A stretch of DNA of 64,000 nucleotides from Inonotus obliquus (Eukaryota; Basidiomycota; Agaricomycetes; Hymenochaetales; Hymenochaetaceae), in the NCBI GenBank assembly GCA_032164295.1, contig JAJHTX010000009.1, forward strand, positions 558,001 to 622,000. The letters are read 5' to 3'. Below the pieces are notes generated by a model that worked only from the letters and a program-made list of their open reading frames with translations, ran no database searches and was not told the DNA's origin. Position 1 is the first letter of the stretch. Every line of letters starts with the position of its first letter. A program made the position numbers and the translations under genes. Below are positions 1 through 13,037 of the stretch, in pieces.

Positions 1-2072
1 GTGTTATTGGAGAAGCTTTATAACGTAAACCCGCCGTTCTCGGTTACAGTTGGTTGTGGGGAAAGGAAATTCGGGATTGTCTCAGAACGTAAATAATCGC
101 CGAGTTGCTGTCCCAGTTTTCTTGAATGTCCAAAGGTCGACCTACGCCGATCTCAAATGCCATCAGCGCAGGTTCCACGTGTTGGATGGAGGGACGAGCA
201 TGTGATTAGACCTGTGATTCGCGGAAGATGTCGGGAGCGAATCAGACGGATGGTGGCTCTAGGGTAGGGACAACTCGGACCTCCTTATTATGACACCACG
301 ACACAGAGATATCCACCTATAACCACTGGGATGGGAAACTCTGTGAAGGACGACGACACTAGTAGTGTCGCACCTACCCTGGATTACCTGTTGGCAGAGA
401 TGCTGGATGAGCTACACGAATCAGTGGAGATGCAACTGTAACAACAAGATGTCAAAGCCAAGAGGGCGCTTAAATTAAAGCACCTGCTCTGAGCATACCA
501 GATCAAGCTCGTGCAGTGTGGAGCAACGCGTTTCGCCTTCTATCAAGGCTTGTTTGACCCTGGGCGTCTCTTGATGTCTGTCCAAACCATCCGTACAAGA
601 TAACAAGGTTGAGACACGCTGCTTTGAGCGAAGGACGCTGAGCTCCAGGAAATGCGCTGGGGCGCTCAAAGCTTATCCTTCTTGAAGATAGGCCGAGTCA
701 GTTCAACGTGCGTGTGTGCTTGCCGCCGGTCATATGAGATGGGCATTGGCAGATTGCGACCAAACGTGCTTGAGGAGAACGTTTCGCCTCAGTTTGATAC
801 GCCATGGAAGTGGTGTACTCCCCAGGAAGGAAACACTTTCCGAAATATTTCGCCCATTTCGTGGAAAACCAACATCTAGTCATTGGCGCTCGATCAGCAT
901 AACTCTGTCATTGCGCATTTGCCCGAAATCAATCCCATTCGTGACGATAAGCAGGACATCACTTACTGTACGTAAACCTTTGCTCGACCTCAAAAATCGG
1001 TGCGGAAATGTACCTTCTAGAGTAACCTAGAGGAGGAATAGATTTGGAGTTCTTGAGAGCCATGACATAGCATCCAACAAGTTCGTCATGGGCATCAGAA
1101 CTCTCATCCGTGGGTGTGCCATTAGGTCCGGGAGATTAAGAACCAGTTCGGAAAGATCATCCGCCAATGCCTTCCAAGTCGGATACTTCAGCAAACGATC
1201 TAGCAAGAAAGCACCAAAACGGAAAGAGAAGATAGGTACAGAGATATGTTAATACGTAAGATCGGGCCATTATCTTGTCGGAATGCGGTGACGAACAGGA
1301 TGGACTGTTTTACAGCGTCGGATCTGTGCGAACTCAAGGTTGCCTCCGCATGATCGACATAGTTCAGTGGACTAATCAGAACGAGAAACGGGCATTCGGC
1401 GAAGTCCATGTATTCGTGTCATTTTGATCTTCGTTTCCTCAAGGGTCCTGAGCATGTTCTCCATGAGGTGGCCGCTGATATCGGCGTGATTCCATCCTCG
1501 CAGTCAGGGCTGGAAAGCTTCTTTAGAAGTGGGCCCGTAAGGAGCGAGTAACAAAAGATAGAGAGTCTGCGGGAGTTCAGATGAGTATTTCAAACAGTAA
1601 TTGGGGAAGAACGACAAACGCTAGGCGTGAAGACGAGGGAATCTTTGGTGGGAAATGGGAGCCAGATGAGTCGCGGGTTGCACCATGATACTTTTGCTGC
1701 CGCATATGATTGTTTCTTTTCTGTATTCTGTTGACGTTGAGTAAGAATTGACGTGTAGTAAGATTCATTCTGAGTGGTTTCTCAACAGTGACACTGAAGT
1801 GACAGGTGACAGTAACAGAGGTAACGTGACAACATCATCGCAATAGATCACGTGATGCAACCATTAGCTGCGCGCGCGTGGAACGCGGTCAACAGCGACA
1901 GCGACAACATCCAGAGTGGTAACAACGACGGTAGAAGAGACGTGCTCGTGGACTACATTTCGACGTCGGGAACTTTGTGGATTGATTCCAAACGGCGTCA
2001 ACGCCACCATATACCCTGGCTATTATCGTATTGATCTGCTAGTGCCTTTGCGACACATAAAGCGCCCATTCT
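1..2072. other. Left flank, no supported gene
   Basis: No convincing coding region is visible. A 36-codon ORF (331-441, +) and short minus-strand open stretches around 1030-1200 and 1200-1409 read protein-like in places but match no family I recognise and lack a joined gene model. They may be gene debris. An E-box-type CACGTG palindrome at 1849-1854, about 220 bp upstream of the flippase start, is the only regulatory-looking site; its role is a guess. Confidence 0.4.
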
Positions 2073-5000
2073 ATGCCAGATATTCCGCTCAAACCTATTG
2101 GGAGAGATAGACAATCTAGAGCAGGATACACCCAACTTCGCGGAGAAGACGGAACCGAGGGAACGGCTGCGATCACAAACGGTTCAGGAAGGTCTGGTGA
2201 CAGAATGCCTTCAACCGCTCGAATAGCAGCAGCTGCAGCCTACAAGGGCAAAAGACCTGTGCGTTCTTCCTCATACAGCTACCAAGATGATCGGGAAGAA
2301 GAGGAAAATCTGCTTGGTGGGCATGGAAATGACGAACTGCTTGATGGTGAGAGTGAGGGATTAGTTAGCTCTCGGACGTCTAGGACTGCGCGTTCTGTAA
2401 GTAGCCTGTAAGTCTTGAGCAGACTAGTACAAACTGAAGTCAATTCTATATAGCCAAGCCGGAGCTCGAGAGGGAATAGCAACTTTCTATCAGGCGGGCA
2501 TAAAGACAAGTCGCGGACAGTACCATTTAGACCGCCAGGTACGTTGTTCCATGCATTAAGCTACGGCGTTTCTCATCGGCAAGATATAGAGAAATTTCAG
2601 AGCAAGTTCCCCGCAAACATTGTCCGCAACCAGAAGTACAACGTCATCACATTTATCCCTATCGTACTTTACGAACAATTCAAATTTTTCTTCAACTTGT
2701 ACTTTCTACTGGTTGCCCTTTCCCAACTCGTTCCGCAACTTAGAATCGGTGAGTAAGCGCCTGATGTTTTATGCACAATATGCTGAAGTGATCAACAGGA
2801 TTTCTGACGACATACATTGCGCCTCTCGCATTCGTTTTGACTGTGACGATGGGCAAGGAAGCATACGACGACTATAAAAGATATCTCCGAGACAAGGAAG
2901 CCAATTCTGCAAAGTATCTCATTCTCGACCCTTCCTCTTCTGACCACGATATACCCGAAGACGACGATGACACTATCAATGCGGATACTCCGATTCATCC
3001 TTCTTCTGGCCCGCACACTCGTGCTGTTCCAAGTTCAAAGATTAGGGTCGGTGATCTTGTTTTCCTTGAGAAGAATCAGCGTGTCCCGGCGGATATGGTG
3101 TTATTAAGGACATCCGACGCAAGTGGAACTTGCTTTATTCGAACTGATCAACTGGATGGTGAGACGGATTGGAAGTTACGAGTCGCGGTGCCTACATGCC
3201 AAAAATTACGGTCGGATAACGAACTGTTACGATTGGACGCTGAGATATATGGTACGCTCTTGCAAATGTTCAAACTGTTTTTAAATTGACTTCTCTTACA
3301 ACAGCTGATAGCCCAATAAAAGACATTCACACTTTTATCGGGACATTCTCAATCAACAACCCGCCTGGCGAGCATGTTTCCGCTGAAGGTGTACCACTTG
3401 GTCCCGTTCCCAAGGTTGAGCCGCTCACTGTCGAGAACGTGTTGTGGTCTAATACTGTCCTTGCCGCTGGATCTGCTGTCGGTTTCGTCATCTATACGGG
3501 GCCCGAGACCCGCGCTGTCATGAACACTAGCCACCCTGAGACGAAAACCGGCTTACTGGAGGTGGAGATCAATAGACTCGCAAAGATACTTTGCGCAGTG
3601 ACCTTCGCCCTTTCGATCGCGATGGTAGCCCTCAATGGCTTTCGCGGCCAATGGTACATCTATGTGCTCAGGTTTCTCATACTCTTCTCGTCAATCATTC
3701 CCATCAGGTTAGTTCATTCAATCCATTCATGTCAGAGTCAATGTTGATGCATTATAGTCTCCGAGTCAACCTTGATTTTGGAAAAACTGTTTATTCTCAC
3801 CTCATCATGACAGACAGCGAGATACCGAATACCATTGTTAGAACCAGCACGCTTCCCGAGGAGTTGGGAAGGATAGAGTATCTGTTAAGCGACAAGACAG
3901 GAACGCTTACGCAGAATGGTTCGTGAAAACACCACTGATGATATGATAAATGTTTGATGGTTTCGAACCTAGAGATGGAGCTCAAGAAATTGCACATGGG
4001 GACCATGTCGTATGGCGCCGATTCCATGGATGAAGTTGCGCACCAGTTGGCACTTGCATTTGGGCTAAACGCTGAACAGGGTATTACTAGTTTTCTGTCC
4101 TTCTAGTTTTTCTTTTGAAGTAAGATTTTTCGTAGCGGCTCTCCGACAAGGATCTGTTGCAACAGGGATACAATTCGCTACTAGAGGACGCCGCGACATG
4201 TCTTCAAGAGTTAAGGATGTTGTTATCAGCCTTGCTCTATGCCACAATGTGAGACGGGTCTTTCACTAAATGGACCACTGAGTGATAATCATCTGGGTCT
4301 AGGTTACCCCGGTTACAAACGACGATGGCACCGTAACATACCAGGCAGCATCGCCAGATGAAGTGGCTATCGTCAAATGGACCGAAACCGTTGGTCTGAC
4401 ACTCATTTTCCGAGATCGGACGCGAATGACCTTACAGACCCCTGAGGGCGCGCACCTCGATTTCGATATTCTTGACATTTTCCCCTTCACTTCCGAGTCA
4501 AAGCGCATGGGCATAGTTATTCGGGAGACAACATCAGGGGAGGTAACGTTCCTGCAGAAAGGCGCAGATGTTGTCATGGCACGAATCGTTCAGCGTAATG
4601 ATTGGCTTGAGGAGGAATGTGCGAATCTCGCTCGCGAAGGTCTACGAACACTCGTGATCGGGAGAAAGCGACTCAGCGAAGAGACCTACGCTACTTTCAA
4701 CGAACGATATCATGCGGCGAGCATACAGCTGCAGAATCGGAACGAGGCCATGTCAGAAGTTGTAGCAGATTTGTTGGAACGCGACTTGGAACTGCTTGGG
4801 TTGACCGGTGTCGAGGACAAACTGCAAGATGATGTTAAGTCGACAATTGAACTATTGCGGAATGCAGGAATCAAGATCTGGATGCTGACTGGTGACAAGA
4901 TCGAGACAGCAACTTGTATTGCGATTTCGACGAAGCTTGTCGCCCGAAATCAGTACATACACCAGGTTGCGAAATGTGAGTATGATTTCTACTCTGGGTT

Positions 5001-6404
5001 TATACTAGGCTAATCTTGGTATAGTGAAGGAGCCTGACGAAGTGAAACACCAGCTAGACTTTCTGCAAGCTAAACCCGATTGTTGCTTGGTAATTGACGG
5101 TGACTCGTTGCAGTTGTGCTTGAACCTCTTCAAGAACGAGTTTATCGAGATTGCAACGAAGCTTTCCGCTGTTGTTGCATGCCGCTGCTCACCAACTCAG
5201 AAAGCCGACATTGCAAGGTTAATACGGAAGCACACGAAGAAGCGAGTTTGCTGTATAGGGGATGGTGGAAACGACGTAAGCATGATTCAAGCCGCGGATG
5301 TCGGTAAGAATTCATTGATTCCTTTCTTTCATGAACCAACTAAACCCATGTCGTCGTGTCTAGGCGTCGGCATCGTCGGCAAAGAAGGGAAGCAAGCGTC
5401 ACTGGCAGCAGACTTCTCTGTCGTACAATTTAGCCACCTAACTAAACTACTTCTCTGGCACGGACGCAATTCATACAAACGGTCCGCCAAGCTCGCACAA
5501 TTCGTGATCCACCGTGGACTCGTTATATCCATTATGCAATGCGTCTTTTCCGCGATTTTCTACTTCGCGCCAATTGCATTATACCAAGGCTGGCTTTTGG
5601 TCGGTTATGCAACCGTTTACACAATGGCACCTGTCTTCTCGCTCGTTCTGGACCGGGACGTAAATGAAGATGTGGCACTTTTGTACCCTGAATTATACAA
5701 GGAACTTGTAAAGGTTCGCTGCTATTTCTTCTTTATCTTTACTTACCGGGTTACTCTTTATACCGACCGACATTCTTTCTGAACCTGACAGGGGCGCGCT
5801 CTCTCGTTTAAAACCTTCTTCATGTGGTTAATGATCAGCGTGTACCAAGGTTAGTGATTTAATCTCATACGTCTATTCTCTCATGGATGATCTAATATTT
5901 ACTTTTCTCATCGGTCGGAAGGCGGAGCCATCATGATCATGTCCCTGGCGTTATTCGAAACAGAGTTCCTTAACATCGTGTCCATCTCATTCACAGCTTT
6001 GATCCTCAACGAGCTTATCATGGTCGCTGTTGAAATTACGACATGGCAAGTCTCTTCGCCCTCCTTTTAGCCGCGATTATTCGTTCCAGGCATTTCATGT
6101 ATGTAAACTGACGTTTGTGTCTAGGCACGTATATATGGTACTTTCGGAGATCATTAGTCTCTTGATATATGCTGTCAGCATTGTATTCCTACCAGAATAT
6201 TTCGGTTCGTGTTTCTTTTCTAGTTCTTGACCTTTTCGACACTATGCTGACGTGTTGTTGCATTACACAGATCTGGCCTTTGTAACAACTGTTCGATTCG
6301 CATGGAAGGTCTTGGCGATCGTCGCCGTCAGCGCTTTCCCACTTTACCTTTATAAACTTATTCGCAGTCGGATCCGACCTTCGACTTCTAGTAAATTATT
6401 ATAA
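2073..6404 (+). CDS. NEO1: P4-type phospholipid flippase ATPase, NEO1/ATP9 class
   Basis: ATP-driven aminophospholipid flippase of Golgi/endosomal membranes. I read 14 exons: 2073-2396, 2454-2748, 2799-3251, 3305-3707, 3758-3918, 3973-4080, 4136-4248, 4303-4975, 5025-5303, 5364-5713, 5792-5849, 5922-6045, 6125-6204, 6271-6404. They sum to 3555 nt, an intact 1184-residue frame, close to the roughly 1150 residues of yeast Neo1. Visible hallmarks in order: the first membrane hairpin ([17 protein letters not shown]), the actuator DGET loop near residue 326, the phosphorylation motif DKTGTLTQN with the catalytic Asp near residue 537, the nucleotide-binding segment in exon 8, [10 protein letters not shown] near residue 920, and C-terminal membrane segments. 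The proline-rich [15 protein letters not shown] entry and the short C-tail favour the NEO1 class over DRS2/DNF. Twelve introns are GT-AG; the one at 6046-6124 is GC-AG. It converges on NST1 with about 300 bp between stops. Confidence 0.95.
6046..6124 (+). other. GC-AG intron in NEO1
   Basis: The donor is TG/GCAAGT and the acceptor CTAG/G. Splicing restores a Trp codon and joins the segment ending VEITT to [10 protein letters not shown] in frame. No GT donor nearby gives an open frame, so a non-canonical GC donor with otherwise perfect consensus is the simplest reading. Confidence 0.8.
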
Positions 6405-6703
6405 TCATGTTTTCAATAGACCGCCTTCATTTCCTCGGATGGACCGCTCATCACTAGTTTTCTTCTGTTTCAGGATTCATGCATATGTAATGCCCTCAGT
6501 GCTTCACATCATGTTATTGAACTGAGAAGAAACAAATAAAAACATGCTTATTCGAGTCTGCAATGGGGAAGGAAGGTCGAAGGAAACAGTCGAGGACTGC
6601 GTACTGTACTAAAAGAACACGGCAACTCAGAGAGGAGGAGGACTATAGATGAACAAGATGCTGTTGAAACAGGTTAATGTATCTGAGCCTATGAAGAAGA
6701 AAG

Positions 6704-9700
6704 TTAGTTGCCAGTGCTATGAGGCGGAGGCGTTGCGGCAGAGTGAGGATTCTGAGGCATGAATGGTGAGCCACCGAAGAATGGTGTATTGGGGTGTGCC
6801 TGCCAGGAGTCAGTGAGGTTCGCCCCTTGGACTGGGAAGGGAGGTGGTGGTGCCTGTGACCACGGACCGCCCAGACTCCCTAGACCACTTAGATTGGAAG
6901 TAGGAGTAGCGCGTGAAGGGGAGAAACCAGGAGGGGCGTTCGACCAAGGCGTTGGAGCGGCAACAGAACTACGCGGACTGTGCCATACTTGTCCGACAGG
7001 TCCAGGGACCCCCCGACGAGACGGAGGCGCAGTAACGACTTCGTCGTCATCCGCCGCAAGCGCAGACGATCCGAGCGCCCTCTTCGGACTTGGCGAGCGG
7101 CGACTCGGTGATGCACTGCTGGAACATGGTGCTGACCCAGACGAATCGCCGTTGATACCGTTCGGGCGCGCAATAGGGGCGATGGTCGCGACAGTCGCGG
7201 TGGGGCGCGTTATGGGTCCTGGATCTGCAGCAGTCGACATGCGGCGGTTTGGCACAGCTGCACCTGGAGCAAGAATTGGCGATGTCAATGAATTGGGAAT
7301 GCCAACTTTAGGGGGCAGCCCGATAGGCGCAGCAGGGCCGAGTCCTCTGCCGAATCCAGCCTCAAATGGTAGAGCAGCACCGAAAGGCGGACGAGGCATT
7401 GGCGAAGGTCCAAGCGGCGGAGGCACTGACATGGGTTGCATGAACTGGCCATAACCTGGAACTCCCGTTTGAGGGGGGAAGGGTGAACGCTGCGGAGACA
7501 CCATTTGTGGGGGAACTCCGGGTGTGCTCTGAGGGAATGTAGGTGTGGGTGGGCCATTCGTAGCTGCTGTCGGAGATGCGATGGCAGTGGAGGCTGATGC
7601 GGCAGGCTGCTGATGCGGTGGGTTATGCTGAGGAGTCGACACAGTCGGTCGTGATGGTTGCCGGACTGGCTGCGCAGGTGGAGTCGGAGCAGGAACAGGG
7701 ATAATTGGTAGAGTCGAAGATTTGTTAAGAATCTTCTTTGGAGCAGCATTCTGCTGCTGCTGACGAGAGCTTGAAGCAGAGGAACCGACACGAGGAGAAG
7801 ATGGAGGTCGCGCCTTTGCAGCAGCAGTGCGAGCCTGCTGCTGTTCTTTAGCCTGGCGTTCTCGTTCAACCCTCTCTTTTTCTTCCTTCTCCTTTGTCAG
7901 ACGTCTCTCACGCTCCTCTTTCTCCTGCTGTTCCTTTCTCGCTTTCTCAGCTCGCTCAGCAGCAAATTTTGCCTCCCTTTCCTCTCTTGCCTTCCGCTCC
8001 CTCTCTTCGCGCTCCCTCTGCTCCGCCTTGCGCCGCTCTTCCTTCTCTTTTCGTTTCCGTTCGCGTTCAGCTTGCTGCTCTTTCTCTTCAGCCAAACGCT
8101 TTCGACGTTCCTCTTCCTTCTTTTGCCTTTCTTCCTCAGCCATCTTTCTCGCAGCCTCCCTCTTCGCCTTTTCCTCATCCCGCTTCTTTCGCTGCTCTTC
8201 CTCGAGTTTACGTTGTCTGTCCTTTTGTGCGGCCTCTTCAGCGGCTCGCTCAGCAGCCTTTGCAGCACGTTCCTCATCCTTGGCCTGTTTCTGTTGCCTG
8301 TAATACACACGAGACGAGGTTAGAACTTCTGATGCACAGGGTATAAATCCTTCGCACCTCTTCTTGTCCTTCTTCTTCTGGTTCTCCTTTTGCTTCTTCG
8401 CTTCACGCTGGCTTTTCGCAGTTTCTTCCTCTTCAAGCTCTTGCAGTAGCTGTTTCTGTCGCTCCTGTGCTACTTTCTCTCGATAAGCTTGCAAAACCCG
8501 TTGCTCAAACATGCGTGCAGCAAATATAGAGAACATCCGTTTGCCCTCCGCTATTTTCTGCTCTTCCGTCATTGCCTGAAACAAGGAGTGTCAGTTCAGG
8601 GAGGAACGTAAGAGCAATTTAGTAGGTACCCCTTCCTCGTCCTCTTCATCCTCTTCATCCTCATCGTCCTCGTCATCTTCGCCATCGTCACCTTCCTCAT
8701 CTTCCTCGGACTCGCTATCATCCTCCACATACCTGGCAGCATCCTCTTCACGCTGCATACGGCGTTCAGCTAGCTGCTCCATCATCTCCAAGAACTTCTG
8801 CCCGTCATTCTTTAGAAGATCGTCTGCAACGGTTAGTATATTTCCAGGCCCTACAATCAATCCAGCGATTAATTTAAAGTTTCCACGGTATGACTCAGCA
8901 TAGATGATGAACTGAAGCTAGTGCTCACCTGCGACAGTCAAGCTATTCCCGAAATTAAAGATACCGTCCCGCCCGTTTGCCTTCCCGTTTGCGCCACCTC
9001 TATCGCGATCGCGTGCAGTCAGACCAGTGCGGTTCCTGATTTCGATGTCGTCTTCACCGTCCACATCATCTTCCTCCTCCTCGTCCTCCTCGTCTTCGTC
9101 TTCGTCATATTCTTCGTCATCGTAGCCTTCCGCATCCGGATCCTCTTCGTCGAACTCGGATTCGTGGACGATACCCTTCTTGGGCCCATTGGTAAGAGCG
9201 TTCGCCGACTTGACTCGTGCCGAAGGAGGGTGGGAATGTCCATGTGTCTTTCCTGGACCGACAGGAAGGCCGTCCTTGTCGAGTTCGACGCTTCCGGGAA
9301 ACGGACCCGGACCGGGTGGGGGAGGTAATGTACCCCCGGAGGATGCATAGCGCTGCTGGTAGTTCGCGTACTGTTCTAGCTCTTCGTAATAGGCATCGTA
9401 CAGTACCTCGAGTTCTTCCTCTATCGCATTCCTACATCGAGCCAATATTTCCACACCCGATCAAACCATCCATGTGAAATATCGAAAAATTTGAGTGAAT
9501 GTTCGCGAGAAATGAACGACGTGGTTAGTAAAATTTTCATCAATGTGGAACGGATATGAGACGCACCGCTTCCTCCCGCAGACAGCACACGTGCAACTGT
9601 GTTTCTGCTGCTCTTTCATTCTTTTAAGTACCGTTTCCTTCTCGATTTCAACAAGCTGGCGTCGCTCCTTCTCGCTCAGGCCGAGCCAGAACTCCTTGAT

Positions 9701-11158
9701 GCGTTCGCGCTCTTCAGAGGTGTTAGTGCTCCAAATTTTACTGTTCGACTTATTCGCCGAGCCCTGCCCTGACCCACCAGGTGGCCTGTGCTTTTGCGGT
9801 ATAGATGCGTTGGAAACAGGCGGCGATGGATTGTGATGCGGATGAGAGTGATTAGAGTAGCTCTGCGGAGGAGCTGGTGCCTTTGCAGCAGCACGAGCAG
9901 AACGTGGTGGAGCGGAATTTGTGGTTGTGGCTGTCGCTGTGGGAGCAGCAGGTGGATAAGCCATCGGCTGTTTGCCTGCAGCTCTGGAGGAGGGAGGGGG
10001 AGCATTGCGCGCTGGTGCCATCGGCGAGCTAATGTTATTGTTACTGGGAGGAGGAGGACTGTCCGGCATTGGCAATGGCACAGTCACAGTCCCGGTCCGC
10101 GCCGGGTTTGTCATCATTTCTTCCCTCCCACTCCTTCTATTTTTGGACTTCTTTCCCGGTATCCCGTGCCTTTCAACCGGGAACATTTCCTCAGTTGGAT
10201 ATGCGCCCGGAGGAGCGGCCTCATCTAGCTCACAATATACGCCCCCTACAGCACCATTAATATTCCAGCCAGGCGCATATGCCTTACTCCCATCTGTGTG
10301 AAGGTGTCCAACCCCACCGTGTCTCTCTTCCAACTCGTCCTCGCTGTACATATCATCTTCAAATACCACATCCTCATCGTCCAGAAACTCGTGCGACAGG
10401 ACCACATTTGTGTGTAATGCTGTAGTTTGTCCCGATTCCCCGCTGACAGTTGAATTCTTACCGGTAACAAGACGCTCGAGCGCGTGAGTGAGTGCGATTT
10501 CAGATAGTGCGTTGGTGTCCAGTTGAGAGACGCCGTTCGTCTTCACGGTTCCTTGCGTGACAATACCACTACTTTGAAGTATCTGCTGTGAAATCGAGCG
10601 TAACTTCCGTTCCCTCGCCTCTTCTGAATCGTTACTCATAGCCGCAATCGCGCTCCGTATGAAGTTACGCATCCCGGGAAGAGCATCGAGACTCTTGCGC
10701 ATCTCATCCTCCACGGCAGTCGCCGCATCGAACCCGACCTTGCGGTACAATTCAGCAAATAACTCAGTGTGCGCTGCGGGTGAGCCATTTACATTCGCGC
10801 TTAGATGCTCCATTCCATGGCGTGCTGCCTCGGATAGCGATGCAGTCGCAGAGAGGTGTACAGATTCGAGGTCTGGTGAGAGTCTTGTGCGACTGTGCAT
10901 GAACGCCCCCGGCGGTCTGAATTGCTCCAGTTCAGGCAGATCGCCATCGTCATCGTCGAGGACGTGTTGCGTCGTAACCGCGGCCTCAATGCTCCCCAAG
11001 CTCTTGCCTTTTCCCTTCTTCTTTTTCTTCTTCCTGCCGCCACCCGCTGCTGCTGCTACCTGTGCAGCACCGTTGACTTTCGTAGCGCCAGCAACCGTGG
11101 GGGTGCCTGTCGGTTTGGGTCTCATGGGCTGCTTCCCGCTCTTAACTCCAGGACGCAT
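6704..11158 (-). CDS. NST1: Stress response protein NST1
   Basis: NST1 is a fungal protein tied to salt tolerance and mRNA processing in yeast. Exons on the minus strand: 11158-9567, 9431-8929, 8850-8630, 8575-8358, 8297-6704; they sum to 4128 nt, 1375 residues. Diagnostic features: a lysine run ([10 protein letters not shown]) near the N-terminus; the cysteine pair [10 protein letters not shown] joined by splicing to [18 protein letters not shown]; two acidic tracts; [19 protein letters not shown]; then about 190 residues of charged coiled coil (R/E/K/A-rich) and a Pro/Ser/Gly-rich tail. The long antisense frames over this gene are composition shadows. The 60-nt intron 8298-8357 is a multiple of three without a stop, so its retention would also be translatable. 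Start chosen at the first ATG of the main frame; an upstream in-frame exon is possible (see 11309-11485). Confidence 0.9.
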
Positions 11159-11308
11159 TCTTCGCGGCGATTCCGGGTGTGAGCTTGAGTTCTGTATCAA
11201 ATTCGGGGAATTCCAAGTAAGAACTCCAGAGGCCGATATCCTATAACACTATAAATGAACAAAAGTCAGCCCTGGTCACATCCCATCTCATCGATGAAGC
11301 TCATATAC

Positions 11309-11485
11309 CAGACGCTCGCGTTCTTCGCAACGCGTATCGGTTCTCGGATTACTGTTTCGTGACCTAGCAATGAGTTGACGTCGAGTGGCAGAATGTTGGG
11401 TATCCTGCTCGGCGTCGCGGACGAAGATCTGCGCGTCGGTTCGATGATCTAGAAATATTAGATCCTGGACCGCGGAGCTTGCCAT
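11309..11485 (-). CDS. Candidate 5' coding exon of NST1, or a short upstream ORF
   Basis: An ATG-started frame of 59 codons runs from 11485 to a GTATAT donor at 11308. A GGCTGAC branch-like site and a TTTATAG acceptor at 11249-11253 follow. Splicing would add 30 more codons (11248-11159) that enter the NST1 frame with no stop. If used, NST1 would be 89 residues longer (1464). Without splicing the ORF is 65 codons and stops at 11288. I do not recognise the peptide, which is charged and Arg/Glu-rich. Basidiomycete NST1 proteins usually begin near the lysine-rich segment, so this could be a uORF instead. Confidence 0.3.
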
Positions 11486-11821
11486 ATTTGGGGTTAACGC
11501 TTCTCACGAGATTGATGTCGTTAAGTTGAAACATTAATCTTGATACTTTAAACTACGTCTAAATTACAAAGTACATAGAATGAGGAGCCAAATTCTGTCG
11601 AGAGCTAAAGAAATATATGAGACTTGTTGATTTCGCTATTATATGGAGAGGAAAGACACGGATAAGCCCAAACCCTGCACACAAACTCCAATAGGGTAAT
11701 TGCCACAGAACTCTTGTTCAGAAAAATATGTTCTAGGCTTCAAATGTCCAGTAGGGTGGGTGAGTGGAATAGATAATAGTTACAGCGACAACAATCAAGG
11801 GAAGGAAGAAAAGTCAAACAG

Positions 11822-13037
11822 TCACGATATCCTGATTCTCTTCGATTCTCTTGTGGCGCTTTCTGGTGGCATCCAATCAACCATTGCACCTAATGGTATT
11901 AGTGGAAAAGGTGACGTTCCAGGTAATCTTCGTTTTCGTAGTACGTCCGATGTCGGATTGGCAGACGTCAGCGTCTCAATTGAGTGGGACTGGGCAGGTG
12001 AAAGGTCTACGTACGATCCTTCCCCGGACGGAGAGGGCAACGAGATAGTACTAGACGGATTCGTTCCGCCAGACACATCGACGAAATGTTTGGATATACC
12101 TTCTCTTGCTGTAAAAAGCGAGGGAGGTGTGGAATGAGTGATTGACCGTGAAGGGGAAGTCGCAGAGTTGGCTCTCCGCGAAACTTCTGAAAGATTCAAC
12201 GGTCGGTTGTGATTCGTTCCGCGAAAAAATATACCAGACGTCGACATGCTTGGCAGTGACGAAGTTTCATGATCGAGCCGCGACCTCTTAGTATCGCGAT
12301 TCGAGTCGATGGCATTCCTTCTTCTGTTCCCTTTTGGTGAAACGGAATTTTTTGACTGGCCACCCTCTAATTTAAAGGTTTTATTTTTGAGACGGATGAC
12401 TCCCTTTCCAAGGAGAGGTCGTAGAGTTATAGTGCCGTTAATGAACATCGCAGCGAGCGCAAAAATGTAATGCGATGGCCAGATGCTAACCGAATCTTTC
12501 GGAAGCCCTCGCGGCCAGCCCGAAAGGCAAAACCCTTTATCTTCTATCCACTTGTCTGGCTCCTGTTTGATGCGTAAACCAGTTACTAGTTGACGCATGG
12601 TAAAACGGATACGCACTTGAAGAAAACCTTTCGGGGAAGAAGAAATATAAGGTTTCCCATTTTGTTGTGTTATTTTGTGCTGCGTGAGTGACTTGATGAT
12701 TTCCTGCGAGACGAATTTCTGCAAGCGCCTCAATCTTCCAGAATACGTGTATTAACAAAGAATTCTCATCCGAATTAGGAGAAGGAAAGGCTAAACGTAC
12801 TCTTTGGGACCTTCTCAACGCCGTACTGTCTACAAAGTTTGCGATTCTTAGCACTTTCTTCTGTTTCATGGCTCTGATTGAGGAAAGTGAGCATATCACA
12901 ATATTTCCCCGGATCTTGATCTCATGATCATGAAATGGTGATACCCATAAGCACACGATACTCACAATGGCAAGCAGATTGGTATTAGAGTCAGTGACAG
13001 GGTCCCCCACGGAAGGAATAAAATGCGCATCGTCCAT
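11822..13037 (-). CDS. Hypothetical protein, three exons
   Basis: Minus-strand exons 13037-12966, 12914-12801 and 12718-11822 join in phase 0 at each junction (donors GTGAGT and GTACGT, acceptors ATCAAG and TTGCAG) and give 360 residues. The first half has a mixed hydrophobic pattern (for example SIWPSHYIFALAAMFI near residue 130); the second half is Ser/Pro/Arg-rich, probably disordered, with a basic KRSR stretch and an RKRR stretch that could serve nuclear import. I recognise no domain. The frame is open upstream of 13037, so a longer N-terminus starting near 13193 is possible. Promoter shared with nothing: the next gene upstream is 1.4 kb away. Confidence 0.55.

Noticed and set aside
6759..8346. 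Long plus-strand frames opposite NST1
   Set aside because: They mirror the low-complexity coiled-coil and Pro-rich coding of NST1, have biased composition (Ser/Phe/Arg or Gly/Pro runs) and no domain.
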